Assembly (NCBI GenBank): GCA_947464275.1
Contig: CANHVU010000009.1
Coordinates: 53,515 to 117,514 of the forward strand
Direction of reading: 5' to 3'
Length of the DNA: 64,000 nt
From: Bacteroidota bacterium
GTDB taxonomy: Bacteria > Bacteroidota > Bacteroidia > UKL13-3
Positions 46,173-56,207 of the stretch are shown in pieces. Below the pieces are notes generated by a model that did not search any database, was not told the origin of the DNA, and saw nothing but the letters and a program-made list of their open reading frames with translations. Within the stretch, counting starts at the first letter, position 1. Each line of letters starts with the position of its first letter. A program made the translations under genes and the position numbers.

Positions 46173-47474
46173 ATGAAAAAGCAAACAATGTTAAATTTTA
46201 AAAAACTTAGTTTATTTGTTGCCGCAAGTTCAGTAATAACAACTGTTTTTGGGCAAAAAACCATTACTACCAAGGACTTACAGAATGGTCAAAATTCAAT
46301 AAGTACAGCTGTTCCCTTCTTGGGTATTTCGCCCGATGCAAGGGCTGCAGCCTTAGGAGATGCAGGGGTGGCAATGCCAGATGACATTAATGCGATGCAT
46401 TGGAATTTAGCCAAAACTCCTTTCAATACTAAAAATGGAGCAGTTGCAATTTCATATACTCCTTGGCTACGTAATTTAGTACCCGATATTTCATTATCTT
46501 ATTTAACGGCTTATTATAAACTTGACAAGCGCTCTGCAATTGCAGGTTCATTGCGTTATTTTTCTTTAGGTCAAATCCAATTTACAGATAACTATGGTGC
46601 GAGTACTGGTAATTTTACACCAAATGAATTTGCTATAGATTTAGGCTATGCCACTAAACTAAACGAAAAATTTAGTTTAGGAGTAGCTTTTAGATATATT
46701 TATTCAAATTTAGCTGGTGGATTTAACCAATCCCAAACACCAATAGATGCAGGTGTTTCGTATGCAGGCGATATAAGTGCCTACTATAAAGATAATACTA
46801 CTTTTAAAGACAAAGCAAACGGTAAAAAATACAATGTAAACTATGGTTTTGGTGCAGTAATTTCAAATATTGGTTCTAAATTAACTTATACCTCAGCTCA
46901 ATATGAAAATTTTATTCCAATTAATTTGCGTTTAGGGGGTTATGCCAATGTTGATATTGACGAATACAATAGCGTAGCATTTATGTTAGATTTAAATAAG
47001 TTATTGGTTCCTACAAATCCTTATTACTTAAGAAATTCAAAAAATACTGCAGATTCATTGGATAAAAACAGAAAACCAATAATATCAGAGGGAGTGGATC
47101 CAAATGTGCCAGTGGTTCAAGGAATGATTCAATCGTTTTATGATGCTCCAGGTGGATTCAGTGAAGAAATGTCAGAAATTAATATTTCTACAGGTTTAGA
47201 ATATTGGTACAATAAACAATTTGCTTTGAGAGGTGGTTATTTTCACGAACCGCTTACAAAAGGAAATCGCCAATATGCAACATTTGGAGTTGGATTACGC
47301 TATAATGTATTTGGTTTAGATGTAGCTTATTTGTGGCCTTTCCAACAGCGCCATCCATTAGAAAATACTTTACGATTTACACTTACATTTGACTTTGACG
47401 CATTTGTGGATCAAAAGGATGAACCTACCAAGAAAAAAACAAAAGTAGTAGAAGAAGACGCTCCTGCTGAATAA
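46173..47474 (+). CDS. porV: Type IX secretion system outer-membrane protein PorV
   Basis: This 433-residue beta-barrel has a signal peptide ending V-F-G-Q and the PorV/LptO signature F-L-G-I-S-P-D-A-R-A-A-A-L-G-D-A-G-V-A-M (residues about 48-67). This is followed by N-x-M-H-W-N-L-A-K and a C-terminal aromatic strand. PorV shuttles type IX cargo between the translocon and PorU or an attachment complex, where the C-terminal signal is cut. PorU is usually next to PorV, but here the next gene is ispF. Presence of PorV implies a full type IX system elsewhere in the genome. Confidence 0.88.
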   Translation: MKKQTMLNFKKLSLFVAASSVITTVFGQKTITTKDLQNGQNSISTAVPFLGISPDARAAALGDAGVAMPDDINAMHWNLAKTPFNTKNGAVAISYTPWLRNLVPDISLSYLTAYYKLDKRSAIAGSLRYFSLGQIQFTDNYGASTGNFTPNEFAIDLGYATKLNEKFSLGVAFRYIYSNLAGGFNQSQTPIDAGVSYAGDISAYYKDNTTFKDKANGKKYNVNYGFGAVISNIGSKLTYTSAQYENFIPINLRLGGYANVDIDEYNSVAFMLDLNKLLVPTNPYYLRNSKNTADSLDKNRKPIISEGVDPNVPVVQGMIQSFYDAPGGFSEEMSEINISTGLEYWYNKQFALRGGYFHEPLTKGNRQYATFGVGLRYNVFGLDVAYLWPFQQRHPLENTLRFTLTFDFDAFVDQKDEPTKKKTKVVEEDAPAE

Positions 47475-47484
47475 TAATAATTAA

Positions 47485-47958
47485 ATGAGAATAGGTTTTG
47501 GGTTTGATGTGCATCAATTGCAAGAAGGTCGTGACTTTTGGTTAGGCGGTATTAAAATACCTGCGGAAAAAGGAATTTTAGGCCACAGTGATGCAGATGT
47601 GCTTTTACATGCTATTTGTGACGCAATATTGGGTTCTTTGGCCCTTGGTGATATAGGAAAACATTTTCCTGATACTGATAGTTCATTTAAAGGAATAGAT
47701 AGTAAACTATTACTTGTAAAAGTAATGGAATTAATTACGAATAAAGGTTATAAAATAGGCAATATTGATACAACTGTAGTTTGCCAAAAACCTAAAATTA
47801 TGCCTTACGCTGATGAAATGAGAAGCTGTATTGCAAAAATTTGTAATATTGGAATGGATGCCATTAGTATAAAAGCAACTACCAATGAAACCATGGGCTT
47901 TATTGGTAGAGAAGAGGGAATAGTTGCCTACTCAGTAGTACTTTTACTACCTATTTAA
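47485..47958 (+). CDS. ispF: 2-C-methyl-D-erythritol 2,4-cyclodiphosphate synthase
   Basis: This 157-residue trimeric zinc enzyme of the MEP isoprenoid pathway shows G-F-D-V-H (D8, H10), the H-S-D-A-D-V-L-L-H-A-I-C-D-A region and F-P-D-T-D. It starts 10 bp after porV and its last 4 bp overlap the convergent radical SAM gene. Length and start fit the family exactly. Confidence 0.96.
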   Translation: MRIGFGFDVHQLQEGRDFWLGGIKIPAEKGILGHSDADVLLHAICDAILGSLALGDIGKHFPDTDSSFKGIDSKLLLVKVMELITNKGYKIGNIDTTVVCQKPKIMPYADEMRSCIAKICNIGMDAISIKATTNETMGFIGREEGIVAYSVVLLLPI

Positions 47959-48974
47959 TTCCATACTTTTGTACCTTCAGTACAATTAGTACAAATATCA
48001 ATTTCTTTTCTGCTTTTTAAAATGGCTTTTCTAAAGTTGTTGTATTGTTCGCCACTCCAAACACTTTTAAAACTTTGCTTACTAATATTGCCAAATCGAT
48101 GAGTTGCGTCTTTATCAAAACAACAAGGAACAACTAAACCATCCCAAGTTATAACACTTCCTCTCCACATTCTCCAGCATTGATTTAACAATTTATTTTT
48201 TATTTGATACCCAGTTTCAGTTTTTGAGTACCTGCTCAAATCTTCGTTTTCTGGAATAAATTCATTGCTTGTTTGATAATCATAAATTTGAGCTGTTTTT
48301 ATTCCAAGCTCATCCACACCAATTTCTTTCGCAAGTTTCTTAATTTCAGGAATTTGATGCTCATTGTGTTTAAATGCAATAAATTGCCATATTATATGTG
48401 GTGTTTGAACACCAAGCTCCTTTTTCCATTTTAAAAGATTTTCAGTACCTTCAATCACTTTATTCAATTGTCCACCTTTTCTATATTTACTGTAAGTTTC
48501 TTGATTGGTTCCATCAATTGATATGATTAATCTATCTAAACCCGACTCAACTGTGGCTTTCGCCATTTCATCTGTAAAATAGTGAGCGTTACTACTTGTA
48601 GCTGTATACAAATTTTTAGATGCTGCATACTTTACAAACTCTAAAAAACTTTTGTTTAAAAAAGGTTCACCTTGAAAATACAAAATAAGCCAAACTAGTT
48701 CGGGGTGTATTTCGTCAATAATTTTTTTGTACAAATCTAAATCTAACATGCCGGTATCACGAGTGAATTCTCTTAACCCACTTGGACATTGGGGGCAACG
48801 AAGATTACAACTGGTAGTTGGTTCTATTTCCATACTTAGAGGCATACCCCATTGTATAGGTCTTTTAATGGTTTTTGAAATATAATAGCTGCTGAATAAT
48901 TTAGCCGCATTTAATATTCGCCTACTATTTAACTTAGAAAATAAGTTTATACCATCTTTTAAATTTCTATTCAT
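47955..48974 (-). CDS. Radical SAM protein with SPASM domain
   Basis: This 339-residue protein shows the radical-SAM cluster motif C56-x3-C60-x2-C63 in T-T-S-C-N-L-R-C-P-Q-C. A SPASM-type C-terminal region with auxiliary cysteines (P-C-C-F-D and C-T-N-C) binds extra Fe-S clusters. Members modify peptides, sugars or cofactors; no precursor peptide or obvious partner lies beside it. The fold is clear but the substrate cannot be guessed. Confidence 0.85.
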   Translation of the reverse strand: MNRNLKDGINLFSKLNSRRILNAAKLFSSYYISKTIKRPIQWGMPLSMEIEPTTSCNLRCPQCPSGLREFTRDTGMLDLDLYKKIIDEIHPELVWLILYFQGEPFLNKSFLEFVKYAASKNLYTATSSNAHYFTDEMAKATVESGLDRLIISIDGTNQETYSKYRKGGQLNKVIEGTENLLKWKKELGVQTPHIIWQFIAFKHNEHQIPEIKKLAKEIGVDELGIKTAQIYDYQTSNEFIPENEDLSRYSKTETGYQIKNKLLNQCWRMWRGSVITWDGLVVPCCFDKDATHRFGNISKQSFKSVWSGEQYNNFRKAILKSRKEIDICTNCTEGTKVWN

Positions 48975-49064
48975 GTATTATTTCAAAAAACGACATAATT
49001 TTATTGCCAAACAAGTACTATTAAAGGAATATTGGAAAGAGCTATCAATTAAGGTTTAACAATA

Positions 49065-50432
49065 TTAACCAAATAAAAAACTAAGCATTTCTTCAATCTT
49101 CCCTACTTCGATAATTTTTATTGATAAGCCTTTAGGAAGCTTATTAAATTTTGACAAATAAATGGTGGTAAAACCAAGTTTTTCAGCTTCACTCAAACGT
49201 TGTTCTATTCTGTTAACAGCTCTTATTTCTCCACTTAAGCCAACCTCTCCTACAAAACATATTTTACTATCAATGGCAATGTTTTCGTAACTTGAAACAA
49301 TAGCAGCAATAATACTTAAATCAATTCCAGGGTCTTCTACTCTTAAACCACCAGCTATATTGATAAAAACATCTTGCATACCCATTCGTAAACCACATTT
49401 CTTTTCTAAAATAGCCAAAAGCATATTCAAACGTTTGGTATCGTAACCATTGCTATTACGCTGAGGTGTACCATAAACCGCTTGGCTTACCAATGCTTGA
49501 GTTTCAATAAGTAATGGACGCATGCCTTCAATGGTGGCAGCAATGGTTACTCCACTCAAGGCTTCGTCACGCTGACTAATTAATATTTCAGAAGGATTTG
49601 AAACTTCTCTCAAACCGCCATTTTGCATTTCATAAATCCCAATTTCACTTGTACTCCCAAAGCGATTTTTAGTAGTTCTTAGTATTCGGTAAACATGATG
49701 TCGGTCGCCTTCAAATTGTAAAACAGTATCTACCATATGTTCTAATAATTTGGGGCCTGCAATCGTTCCATCTTTAGTAATATGGCCAATTAAAAAAACT
49801 GGAGTTCCTGTTTCTTTTGCAAAACGAATCATATCACTTGCAGTTTCTTTTACTTGAGAAATACTACCAGGAGTTGCATCAATTAATTCACTTTGGAGTG
49901 TTTGAATAGAATCAACAATGACAATATCAGGTTGTAATTCTTGGAAAGCTTTGCCAATTTTTTGAGTAGAGGTTTCGGTAAATAAATAGCAATTATCGTT
50001 TTTATATGGTAAACGCTCAGCACGCATTTTTATTTGTGTATCGCTTTCTTCACCACTGATATAAAGTACTTTTAAGTCGTTAAATTGCAAGGCTATTTGC
50101 AATAATAAAGTTGATTTTCCAATGCCAGGTTCTCCTCCAATTAAAATTACAGAGCCGGGAACCAATCCACCACCCAAAACCCTGCTGAATTCTCCATCTT
50201 TTAATACAAGTCTAACATCATTTTTTTGTTCTACTTGATTAATTGGAACAGGTTTTAAAGCCCGTTGTGCATTGCTCGTTTCTTTCCAAGTACTTTTATA
50301 ATCAAGTTTTTCTTTATGAATTACTTCTTCAACATAAGTATTCCATTCACCACAGCTATTGCACTTACCGACCCATTTACTCGAAGAAGCACCGCAGTTT
50401 TTACAAAAAAAAGATGTTGAAGTTTTTGCCAT
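49065..50432 (-). CDS. radA: DNA repair protein RadA
   Basis: This 455-residue protein has an N-terminal zinc finger (C10, C13, C24, C27), a RecA-like ATPase with Walker A GGEPGIGKST (99-108), the family K-N-R-F-G motif, and a C-terminal Lon-protease-like domain. RadA helps branch migration and processing of recombination intermediates with RecA. It is divergent from the following kinase gene. Length and start are normal. Confidence 0.95.
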   Translation of the reverse strand: MAKTSTSFFCKNCGASSSKWVGKCNSCGEWNTYVEEVIHKEKLDYKSTWKETSNAQRALKPVPINQVEQKNDVRLVLKDGEFSRVLGGGLVPGSVILIGGEPGIGKSTLLLQIALQFNDLKVLYISGEESDTQIKMRAERLPYKNDNCYLFTETSTQKIGKAFQELQPDIVIVDSIQTLQSELIDATPGSISQVKETASDMIRFAKETGTPVFLIGHITKDGTIAGPKLLEHMVDTVLQFEGDRHHVYRILRTTKNRFGSTSEIGIYEMQNGGLREVSNPSEILISQRDEALSGVTIAATIEGMRPLLIETQALVSQAVYGTPQRNSNGYDTKRLNMLLAILEKKCGLRMGMQDVFINIAGGLRVEDPGIDLSIIAAIVSSYENIAIDSKICFVGEVGLSGEIRAVNRIEQRLSEAEKLGFTTIYLSKFNKLPKGLSIKIIEVGKIEEMLSFLFG

Positions 50433-50524
50433 AATTAATTTGCTAAAATAGTTTTTAAATAAACATAATGCATTCTAAAATCAAAATCCTGTTTTTAAGT
50501 TAACACAATTCCTTTCAATTAAGA

Positions 50525-50556
50525 TTTAGCTTGTAAAAATAAAATAAATATATTTG
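50525..50556 (+). promoter_or_regulatory. Promoter of the hybrid kinase gene
   Basis: TTTA (50525-50528), a 20-nt spacer and TATATTTG (50549-50556) approximate the Bacteroidota consensus, 43 bp before the ATG. Confidence 0.45.
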
Positions 50557-50598
50557 TTTTTTATTTTTAAAACCTTTTCAATAAATTAACTCATTATT

Positions 50599-53043
50599 AT
50601 GCTGAGATATAAAACAAAATTTATTTATTTAATAATAATGCTCCTCTGTACTTTTATGCACTTAAAGGCTCAGGTAGAAAGTGAAAAAGATAGCTTAGAA
50701 TCACTATTACCATATGCGAAAGACAATCAGCGAGCAGATATTTATATAGGATTAGCAGAAGCAATTAAACAAAATGACACTGTAAATGCTATTAGTTACG
50801 CAAAACAAGCTTTAAAAATATCCAATTCATTAAGTTATGATAAAGGTATAGCCGGTGCTAATATCATTTTAGGTTATATTGACCGAAACAATGGAAACTA
50901 CAAAAATGCCAAAATAAGGTACTTATTTGCAGTTTCCTATGCATTAAAATCGAAGGATTTAAATACGATTGCTTGGGCATATCAAAACATGGGTAATTTG
51001 TACTACATACAATCGGATTATCCTAAAGCAATGCGCTACTATTTAGGGGCATTAAAAAAAGGAGAAGAGGCTGGCAATTTAAAGAGAATTGCATTAGCAT
51101 CTAACCAAATTGGTTCATTATACTCAAGTATAAATGACACAGATAGAGCTGCTTTTTTTTATCAAAAGGCGTTCAATATATTAAAAGATTTAGGAGACGA
51201 AATTGCGTATGCTCGCATATCTACAAATTTAGGGAATATTTATAAAAGTAAAGGTCAGTTTATTAGGGCTTTATATCATTACAACCAAAGTTTAGAAGTT
51301 TTTAGAAGAAATAAACTTCTTACAGATATATCAGCTGTTTTGAACAATGTTGGTACAATTTATTTGGCTCAAAAAAATATTAAAAAGGCGTTCCCTTTTA
51401 TTGCAGAATCATACCAAATAGATTTACAGTCAAAAGATATGCTATCTGTAGCCATATCGTCCATGAACTTATCGAGCTATTATTTTGAAACTAAAAAAAT
51501 TGATAGTGCCATTTTTTATGGGGAAATTTCATTAAATACAGCAAAAAACAACAACTTTGGGCTTGAATACACGGAGGCTTGTTTGCATTTAAGCAAAATT
51601 TACAATTCAAAAGGAAATAAAGAAAGAGCTTTTTATTATTTAAATGAAAGCAATAATTCGCAAGTGCTAAGTGCAAACAAAGGTGCAGAAATAGAGGGTG
51701 TAAGATCTGATTTTGAAAAGGCAAAAAAAGATGAAGTATTAAATAAACTTGATGCCGAAAATAAAGAAAGTAAAAGTACAGCCATAGAAAGCAAATTAAA
51801 TTCACAAAAAAAGAATGTGGTATTGCTAGTTTTGGTATGTGTTATTGTATTTTTAATATTATTAAGTATTCTATTTTTTTACTTTTTAACTCAAAAGAAA
51901 AAAACTAAAAATTTAGAAATTACTTCTGCGTCTAAAAGCAATATCCTTAACAGAATAAATCACGAATTAAGAACCCCATTAAATTCATTAATTAATTACA
52001 GCTATTTGGCCAATGAAAGTAAAAATCTATCTGAACTAAGGGAATACCTTTCAGGTATCAATGCATCGAGCAATGACTTGTTATTTAGTATGAATAATAT
52101 TGTGAGTTATTTACAAATTGATGCAAAGAATGATTTAGTTTTTGAGGAGCATTTTGACTTTTTAGATACTTTAAAATCAATTTTTAGTACATTTCAAAAT
52201 CAATGTAATCAAAAAGGTATTTTATTTTCTCAATTAATTTCACCAGAGCTTCCAAGATATTTGTATGCTGATAAAATAAAAATTACCACAATAATTCAAA
52301 ATTTATTAAACAATGCACTCAAATTCAGCGAAAATGGCGTCATTAAAATTGAAATCAAACATCTTATTCAAGATAAAATTCAAAACTATACTAAGTGCTC
52401 CATTTTAATTTCGGTTACTGATGAAGGAAAGGGCCTTAATGGTAAAACTTTAAAAGATTTAATATTAAATACTAAAAAAGAAAATAATAACGGCTTTGGG
52501 CTTGGGTTATTCATTGTGAAAAAATATGTTGAAAAACTTAACGGTTCTTTTGAATTAACTAATACTGAAACAATAGGCTGCAATGCAATTGTTAAATTTG
52601 AATCTACTATTGATAACAAAGAAGATAATGAGAACACTATTTCTAGTATAAATAACATTAAGCTAAGTAAAAATTTATCCATTTTATTGGTTGAAGACGA
52701 CTTAACAAATAGTTATACTTTACAAAAAATATTAGAGCGTAAAGGATATAATGTAATTTGTGTAGATAAAGGAAAGGATGCTTTTACTGAATTGCTAAAA
52801 ACATCTATTGATATTGTTTTAATTGATTTAGGTTTACCTGATATGAGTGGATTAGAAGTAGCTAAATGTATTAGGCTTGGAGGAGAATTCTCTCTAGAAA
52901 AAGACATTCCAATTATTGCTTTATCGGCCAATGCAGACCCAATAGAAATGCAAGATTGCGTAAAAATTGGAATTAATGAATACCTAACCAAACCAATAAA
53001 TAAAGAGTTGTTGATTAATAAAATGCATGAATTAGTTAAATAA
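50599..53043 (+). CDS. TPR hybrid histidine kinase with receiver domain
   Basis: This 814-residue protein has a signal-like N terminus, TPR repeats (about 30-360), a coiled coil, one membrane helix (about 413-433), kinase core and receiver. The H box is R-I-N-H-E-L-R-T-P-L-N, the N box N-L-L-N-N-A-L-K-F-S-E, and the G boxes D-E-G-K-G-L and G-F-G-L-G-L. The receiver (about 695-814) keeps the acidic pair E-D-D, the phospho-acceptor Asp in L-I-D-L-G-L-P-D and the Lys in L-T-K-P. It shares its plan with the TPR kinase at 38718-40682 but adds the receiver; no output domain is attached. Confidence 0.92.
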   Translation: MLRYKTKFIYLIIMLLCTFMHLKAQVESEKDSLESLLPYAKDNQRADIYIGLAEAIKQNDTVNAISYAKQALKISNSLSYDKGIAGANIILGYIDRNNGNYKNAKIRYLFAVSYALKSKDLNTIAWAYQNMGNLYYIQSDYPKAMRYYLGALKKGEEAGNLKRIALASNQIGSLYSSINDTDRAAFFYQKAFNILKDLGDEIAYARISTNLGNIYKSKGQFIRALYHYNQSLEVFRRNKLLTDISAVLNNVGTIYLAQKNIKKAFPFIAESYQIDLQSKDMLSVAISSMNLSSYYFETKKIDSAIFYGEISLNTAKNNNFGLEYTEACLHLSKIYNSKGNKERAFYYLNESNNSQVLSANKGAEIEGVRSDFEKAKKDEVLNKLDAENKESKSTAIESKLNSQKKNVVLLVLVCVIVFLILLSILFFYFLTQKKKTKNLEITSASKSNILNRINHELRTPLNSLINYSYLANESKNLSELREYLSGINASSNDLLFSMNNIVSYLQIDAKNDLVFEEHFDFLDTLKSIFSTFQNQCNQKGILFSQLISPELPRYLYADKIKITTIIQNLLNNALKFSENGVIKIEIKHLIQDKIQNYTKCSILISVTDEGKGLNGKTLKDLILNTKKENNNGFGLGLFIVKKYVEKLNGSFELTNTETIGCNAIVKFESTIDNKEDNENTISSINNIKLSKNLSILLVEDDLTNSYTLQKILERKGYNVICVDKGKDAFTELLKTSIDIVLIDLGLPDMSGLEVAKCIRLGGEFSLEKDIPIIALSANADPIEMQDCVKIGINEYLTKPINKELLINKMHELVK

Positions 53044-53207
53044 AGCTGTTATACCAATTCATGATTTTAATTTTTTTTGAGAAAACAACTCTATAAATCA
53101 AATAATTATAAATTTTATAAAATCAATAAAAATATTTGGTGGCTTATAAAAACGCTAGTTTTATTTAAATAAAATAGCATATTTGCCACACTTTTAAAAA
53201 AATAAAA

Positions 53208-54092
53208 ATGGCAGTTTTAGTTAATAACGATTCAAAAGTAATTGTTCAAGGATTTACAGGTAGCGAAGGAACTTTCCACGCTCAACAAATGATAGAATAC
53301 GGAACCAACGTAGTTGGTGGTGTTACCCCTGGTAAAGGTGGTCAAACTCATTTAGAAAGACCTGTATTTAATACAGTTAAAGATGCTGTAGAAAAAGCAA
53401 GTGCTAATACATCAATTATATTTGTGCCACCAGCTTTTGCTGCTGATGCAATTATGGAAGCAGCTGATGCTGGAATTAAAGTAATTATTTGTATTACTGA
53501 AGGAATTCCAGTTGCTGATATGATTCCAGTAAAAGAATACATCAAATCGCGCGGTTGTACTTTAATTGGTCCAAACTGCCCAGGTGTTATTACTCCAGGA
53601 CAAGCCAAAGTTGGTATTATGCCAGGTTTTGTTTTCAAATCGGGTAGAGTGGGTATTGTTTCTAAATCAGGAACTTTAACTTATGAAGCAGCTGACCAAA
53701 TTGTAAAAGCTGGTTTAGGTATTTCTACTGCCATTGGTATTGGTGGCGATCCAATTATTGGAACTCCAACTAAAGATGCAGTTGAATTATTAATGAACGA
53801 CCCTGAAACTGATGCCATTATTATGATTGGTGAAATTGGTGGAAGTTACGAAGCTGATGCAGCACGTTGGATTAAAGCTAACGGTAACAAAAAACCTGTA
53901 GTAGGTTTTATAGCTGGACAAACAGCTCCTGCCGGCCGTAGAATGGGTCATGCTGGTGCAATTGTTGGTGGACATGATGATACTGCTGCTGCTAAAATGA
54001 AAATTATGGCAGAATGTGGTGTTCATGTAGTTGATTCTCCTGCAGAAATTGGTTCTAAAATGGCCGAAGTATTAGGCTTAAAAGCCAACTAA
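53208..54092 (+). CDS. sucD: Succinate--CoA ligase, alpha subunit
   Basis: This 294-residue subunit carries the CoA-binding Rossmann domain ([10 protein letters not shown] near residue 15) and the phosphorylated histidine H248 in [10 protein letters not shown]. It makes succinyl-CoA from succinate with nucleotide triphosphate in the TCA cycle. The beta subunit gene sucC is not next to it, as is common in Bacteroidota. It has a clear terminator and is the last core gene before the second island. Confidence 0.96.
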   Translation: MAVLVNNDSKVIVQGFTGSEGTFHAQQMIEYGTNVVGGVTPGKGGQTHLERPVFNTVKDAVEKASANTSIIFVPPAFAADAIMEAADAGIKVIICITEGIPVADMIPVKEYIKSRGCTLIGPNCPGVITPGQAKVGIMPGFVFKSGRVGIVSKSGTLTYEAADQIVKAGLGISTAIGIGGDPIIGTPTKDAVELLMNDPETDAIIMIGEIGGSYEADAARWIKANGNKKPVVGFIAGQTAPAGRRMGHAGAIVGGHDDTAAAKMKIMAECGVHVVDSPAEIGSKMAEVLGLKAN

Positions 54093-54112
54093 TACATCCT
54101 ATAATATTAATA

Positions 54113-54150
54113 AAAAGAAAAGCTAATTCAATATTAGCTTTTCTTTTTTT
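54113..54150 (+). terminator. Terminator after sucD
   Basis: The long stem AAGAAAAGCTAAT/ATTAGCTTTTCTT with a 5-nt loop is followed by a T run, ending right before the tRNA-Arg fragment. Confidence 0.92.
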
Positions 54151-54185
54151 GGCCTCATAGTTCAATGGATAGAATAGATGTTTCC
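54151..54185 (+). pseudogene. tRNA-Arg (CCT) 5' half, interrupted in the anticodon loop
   Basis: The first 35 nt of a tRNA-Arg are present: acceptor GGCCTCA, T8-A9, D arm GTTC-AATGGATA-GAAT, then anticodon stem GATGT and T-T-C-C of the loop. After that the sequence no longer pairs. A complete tRNA would need a stem complementary to GATGT and a T arm with TTCGA; none is present within the next few hundred bases. The break is consistent with a site-specific insertion or a lost 3' half. Confidence 0.65.
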
Positions 54186-54477
54186 CATTTTTTCACTTTT
54201 TTTAGGTTATAAAATTCTGATTACCTGTATTCTACATTTATTTTTCAATATTTCAGTGCAAGTTCAGCGTGCAAGAGTGAAGATTTTGAATGGATTTTTA
54301 CCCCTCTACTTTGCGTCTTGAGATAGTATGTTGGAGCAATAAAAAACCCCCTGCTTTTGAAACAAGGAGTTCAACTCTCTCTAACTAATAATTTTAAAAT
54401 GGTTAAATCCGAAATTCACCTAAATTAGGCTCAGAATGTTGGATTGACTTTGGCTTGTAAATTATTGTCAGAAAAAA

Positions 54478-54924
54478 TTATTTCTTTCTAAAAATTAATT
54501 TTTGATATACTGACTCCGCTTGACTAACTGCATCTTCTTTAAAATTTAATACAAAAGAAGTGTCGCATATTTCTTCTATACAGGTTTTACCATAATCATT
54601 TTTGCCAATAGTAATAAGGTATAATTTGTTATTGGAATTCTGAACACTGTATGTTCCTGTTAAAGGAACTGTATCCTTACCAATAGTTGAATAAGTTAGG
54701 TCTGGCTTTAACGTAATTACGATAGCGTCTTTTCCACTTTGTTCATAAACCAATTTGTTGTCTGAAACGTTTAAATATTGAGCTTTAGTTGTGCCCCAAG
54801 TACCATACAATGAAGCATAGTTAAAATTTGGAGTTGGAGTAGTTGTTGCCTCTTCTTTTTTACAAGAGAAGCAAAAAACACATAATAGTGTGCTAATAAG
54901 AATAAAACGGATAGGTGTTTTCAT
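54478..54924 (-). CDS. Lipocalin-like lipoprotein
   Basis: This 148-residue lipoprotein has its lipobox C-F-S-C at about residue 21. A linker rich in T and P follows, then a small beta-barrel-like region with the W-G-T-T start typical of Bacteroidota lipocalin-like domains (A-S-L-Y-G-T-W-G-T-T). Two cysteines near residues 117 and 121 (T-C-I-E-E-I-C) may pair. The ligand is unknown. It is the first gene inside the second island region. Confidence 0.65.
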   Translation of the reverse strand: MKTPIRFILISTLLCVFCFSCKKEEATTTPTPNFNYASLYGTWGTTKAQYLNVSDNKLVYEQSGKDAIVITLKPDLTYSTIGKDTVPLTGTYSVQNSNNKLYLITIGKNDYGKTCIEEICDTSFVLNFKEDAVSQAESVYQKLIFRKK

Positions 54925-55224
54925 TTTTTTTATTTTGTTTTAACGAAAATACTTATTGATTGATAATTATTTTGACATTAAGTAATAAATGAAATATAAT
55001 AATACATAATTATAATATAACTTTAGATTCACGAATTAAAATAGCCAAAATTAGGTAAAGAATTTAACCAGCATGTTTAGATAAATGGATAAACAAAATC
55101 AGAACCTATTAAATTATAATAATCAGTTTTATAACTCAAAATAATTAAAAAAATCTACCCTCCATTTATTTAGTACAGTTCAAACGGATGTTCTAGTATA
55201 TTTTAGCAAATTATTTCGTTTTAA
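54925..55224. other. Non-coding spacer before the JAB gene
   Basis: About 300 bp of AT-rich sequence with no gene or clear signal that I can identify. Confidence 0.4.
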
Positions 55225-55674
55225 ATGAATTCAATTTTTAAAGTTGCAGAGATTCAAGTTAAATACAAACCTAGAAAAAAGTTAGGACCTAAAATAGATG
55301 ACTCTAATGAGGCTGCTTCTATCCTTAGAACATTCTACAACCAAGACACTATCCATCTTCAGGAAGAATTCATCGTTTTATATTTAAACAACGCATCAAA
55401 TGTTATTGGTGTATATAGATCATCAAAAGGTGGAATAAACTCAACCATTGTGGATATTAGAATCATTTTAAGTGTTGGCTTGAAATTAGCTTGCTCTTCC
55501 ATTATCCTATCCCATAATCATCCTTCAGGAAATATGAGACCATCAAATGATGATATAAAACTTACCAAAAAAATATATGAAGCAGGAAAATTACTTGATA
55601 TTATTATCATTGACCATATTATAATAAGTTCCAATTTAAACTTCTATAGCCTTGCTGAAAATAATGATTTCTAA
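55225..55674 (+). CDS. RadC-type JAB-domain protein
   Basis: This 149-residue protein is a stand-alone JAMM domain of the RadC family. Seen: the metal site S-H-N-H-P-S-G (H97, H99) with D110 in P-S-N-D-D, and a Glu at about residue 49-50. It lacks the N-terminal helix-hairpin-helix of full RadC. Short RadC-like proteins of this kind are frequent on Bacteroidota integrative elements and plasmids and their role is unclear. This supports reading the region as mobile. Confidence 0.8.
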   Translation: MNSIFKVAEIQVKYKPRKKLGPKIDDSNEAASILRTFYNQDTIHLQEEFIVLYLNNASNVIGVYRSSKGGINSTIVDIRIILSVGLKLACSSIILSHNHPSGNMRPSNDDIKLTKKIYEAGKLLDIIIIDHIIISSNLNFYSLAENNDF

Positions 55675-56207
55675 AGTTTGTTGTCTAATACAATAAATCT
55701 ATTTAAAACTATCTTTTCTTTGACCAGAACAATTCAATTTCTGTTTAAGGGTATTTGGATATCATTGAATAAATAACTCACCAGAAGAAAGAAAAATGGG
55801 TGAAAATGAACTTTGATTGAGGTGAATCTAAGTTGGCTCTGTCCAAATATTTTAAAAAACTTAATAGAAACACGTTGCACTTTATATTTTTCATTTTAAT
55901 CCAAAATTCTAAAATTGGAGTTAAAGCTATAATTTATCGTTACAAGTGTAATCTATGATTGACAAGATGATTGTAATCGCTTAATACAGAAAACAAAAAA
56001 AAGTGATACTTGATTAAAAAAAACACAATAGAAAGTTTATTGGGGAAAAACAAATAAAGTCACTTTGAATTGATAAACATCAAAAACCTTTTTACATGAC
56101 TAACTCTCATTTGTCATTTATTAATTCGAGTTCATATAGCAATCTGACAACACAGTTAATGCTTAAGCGAAAGACTGCGAATATTTGGAAAGTATTGACC
56201 GAAAATA
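55675..56207. other. Non-coding stretch with one copy of a 26-bp repeat
   Basis: The segment 55776-55801 matches 62283-62308 in 25 of 26 positions. Otherwise I see no gene; the region is AT-rich. Confidence 0.5.
55776..55801. repeat. 26-bp repeat, left copy
   Basis: Begins ACTCACCAGAAG and ends AAAATGGGT. The right copy at 62283-62308 differs by a single base. The two lie on the same strand 6.5 kb apart and flank the SPFH operon region. Confidence 0.65.

Larger units (their letters stand above)
54093..54477. other. Intergenic region at the second island boundary
   Basis: It includes the sucD terminator, the truncated tRNA-Arg, and close repeats TTCAG (54252, 54263; 11 bp apart) and GTGCAAG (54256, 54269). 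The remainder of the spacer shows no gene. Confidence 0.5.

Noticed and set aside
54186..54477. Group I intron in tRNA-Arg anticodon loop
   Set aside because: No 3' half of the tRNA and no intron core follow, and the 5' exon does not end in U before the break.
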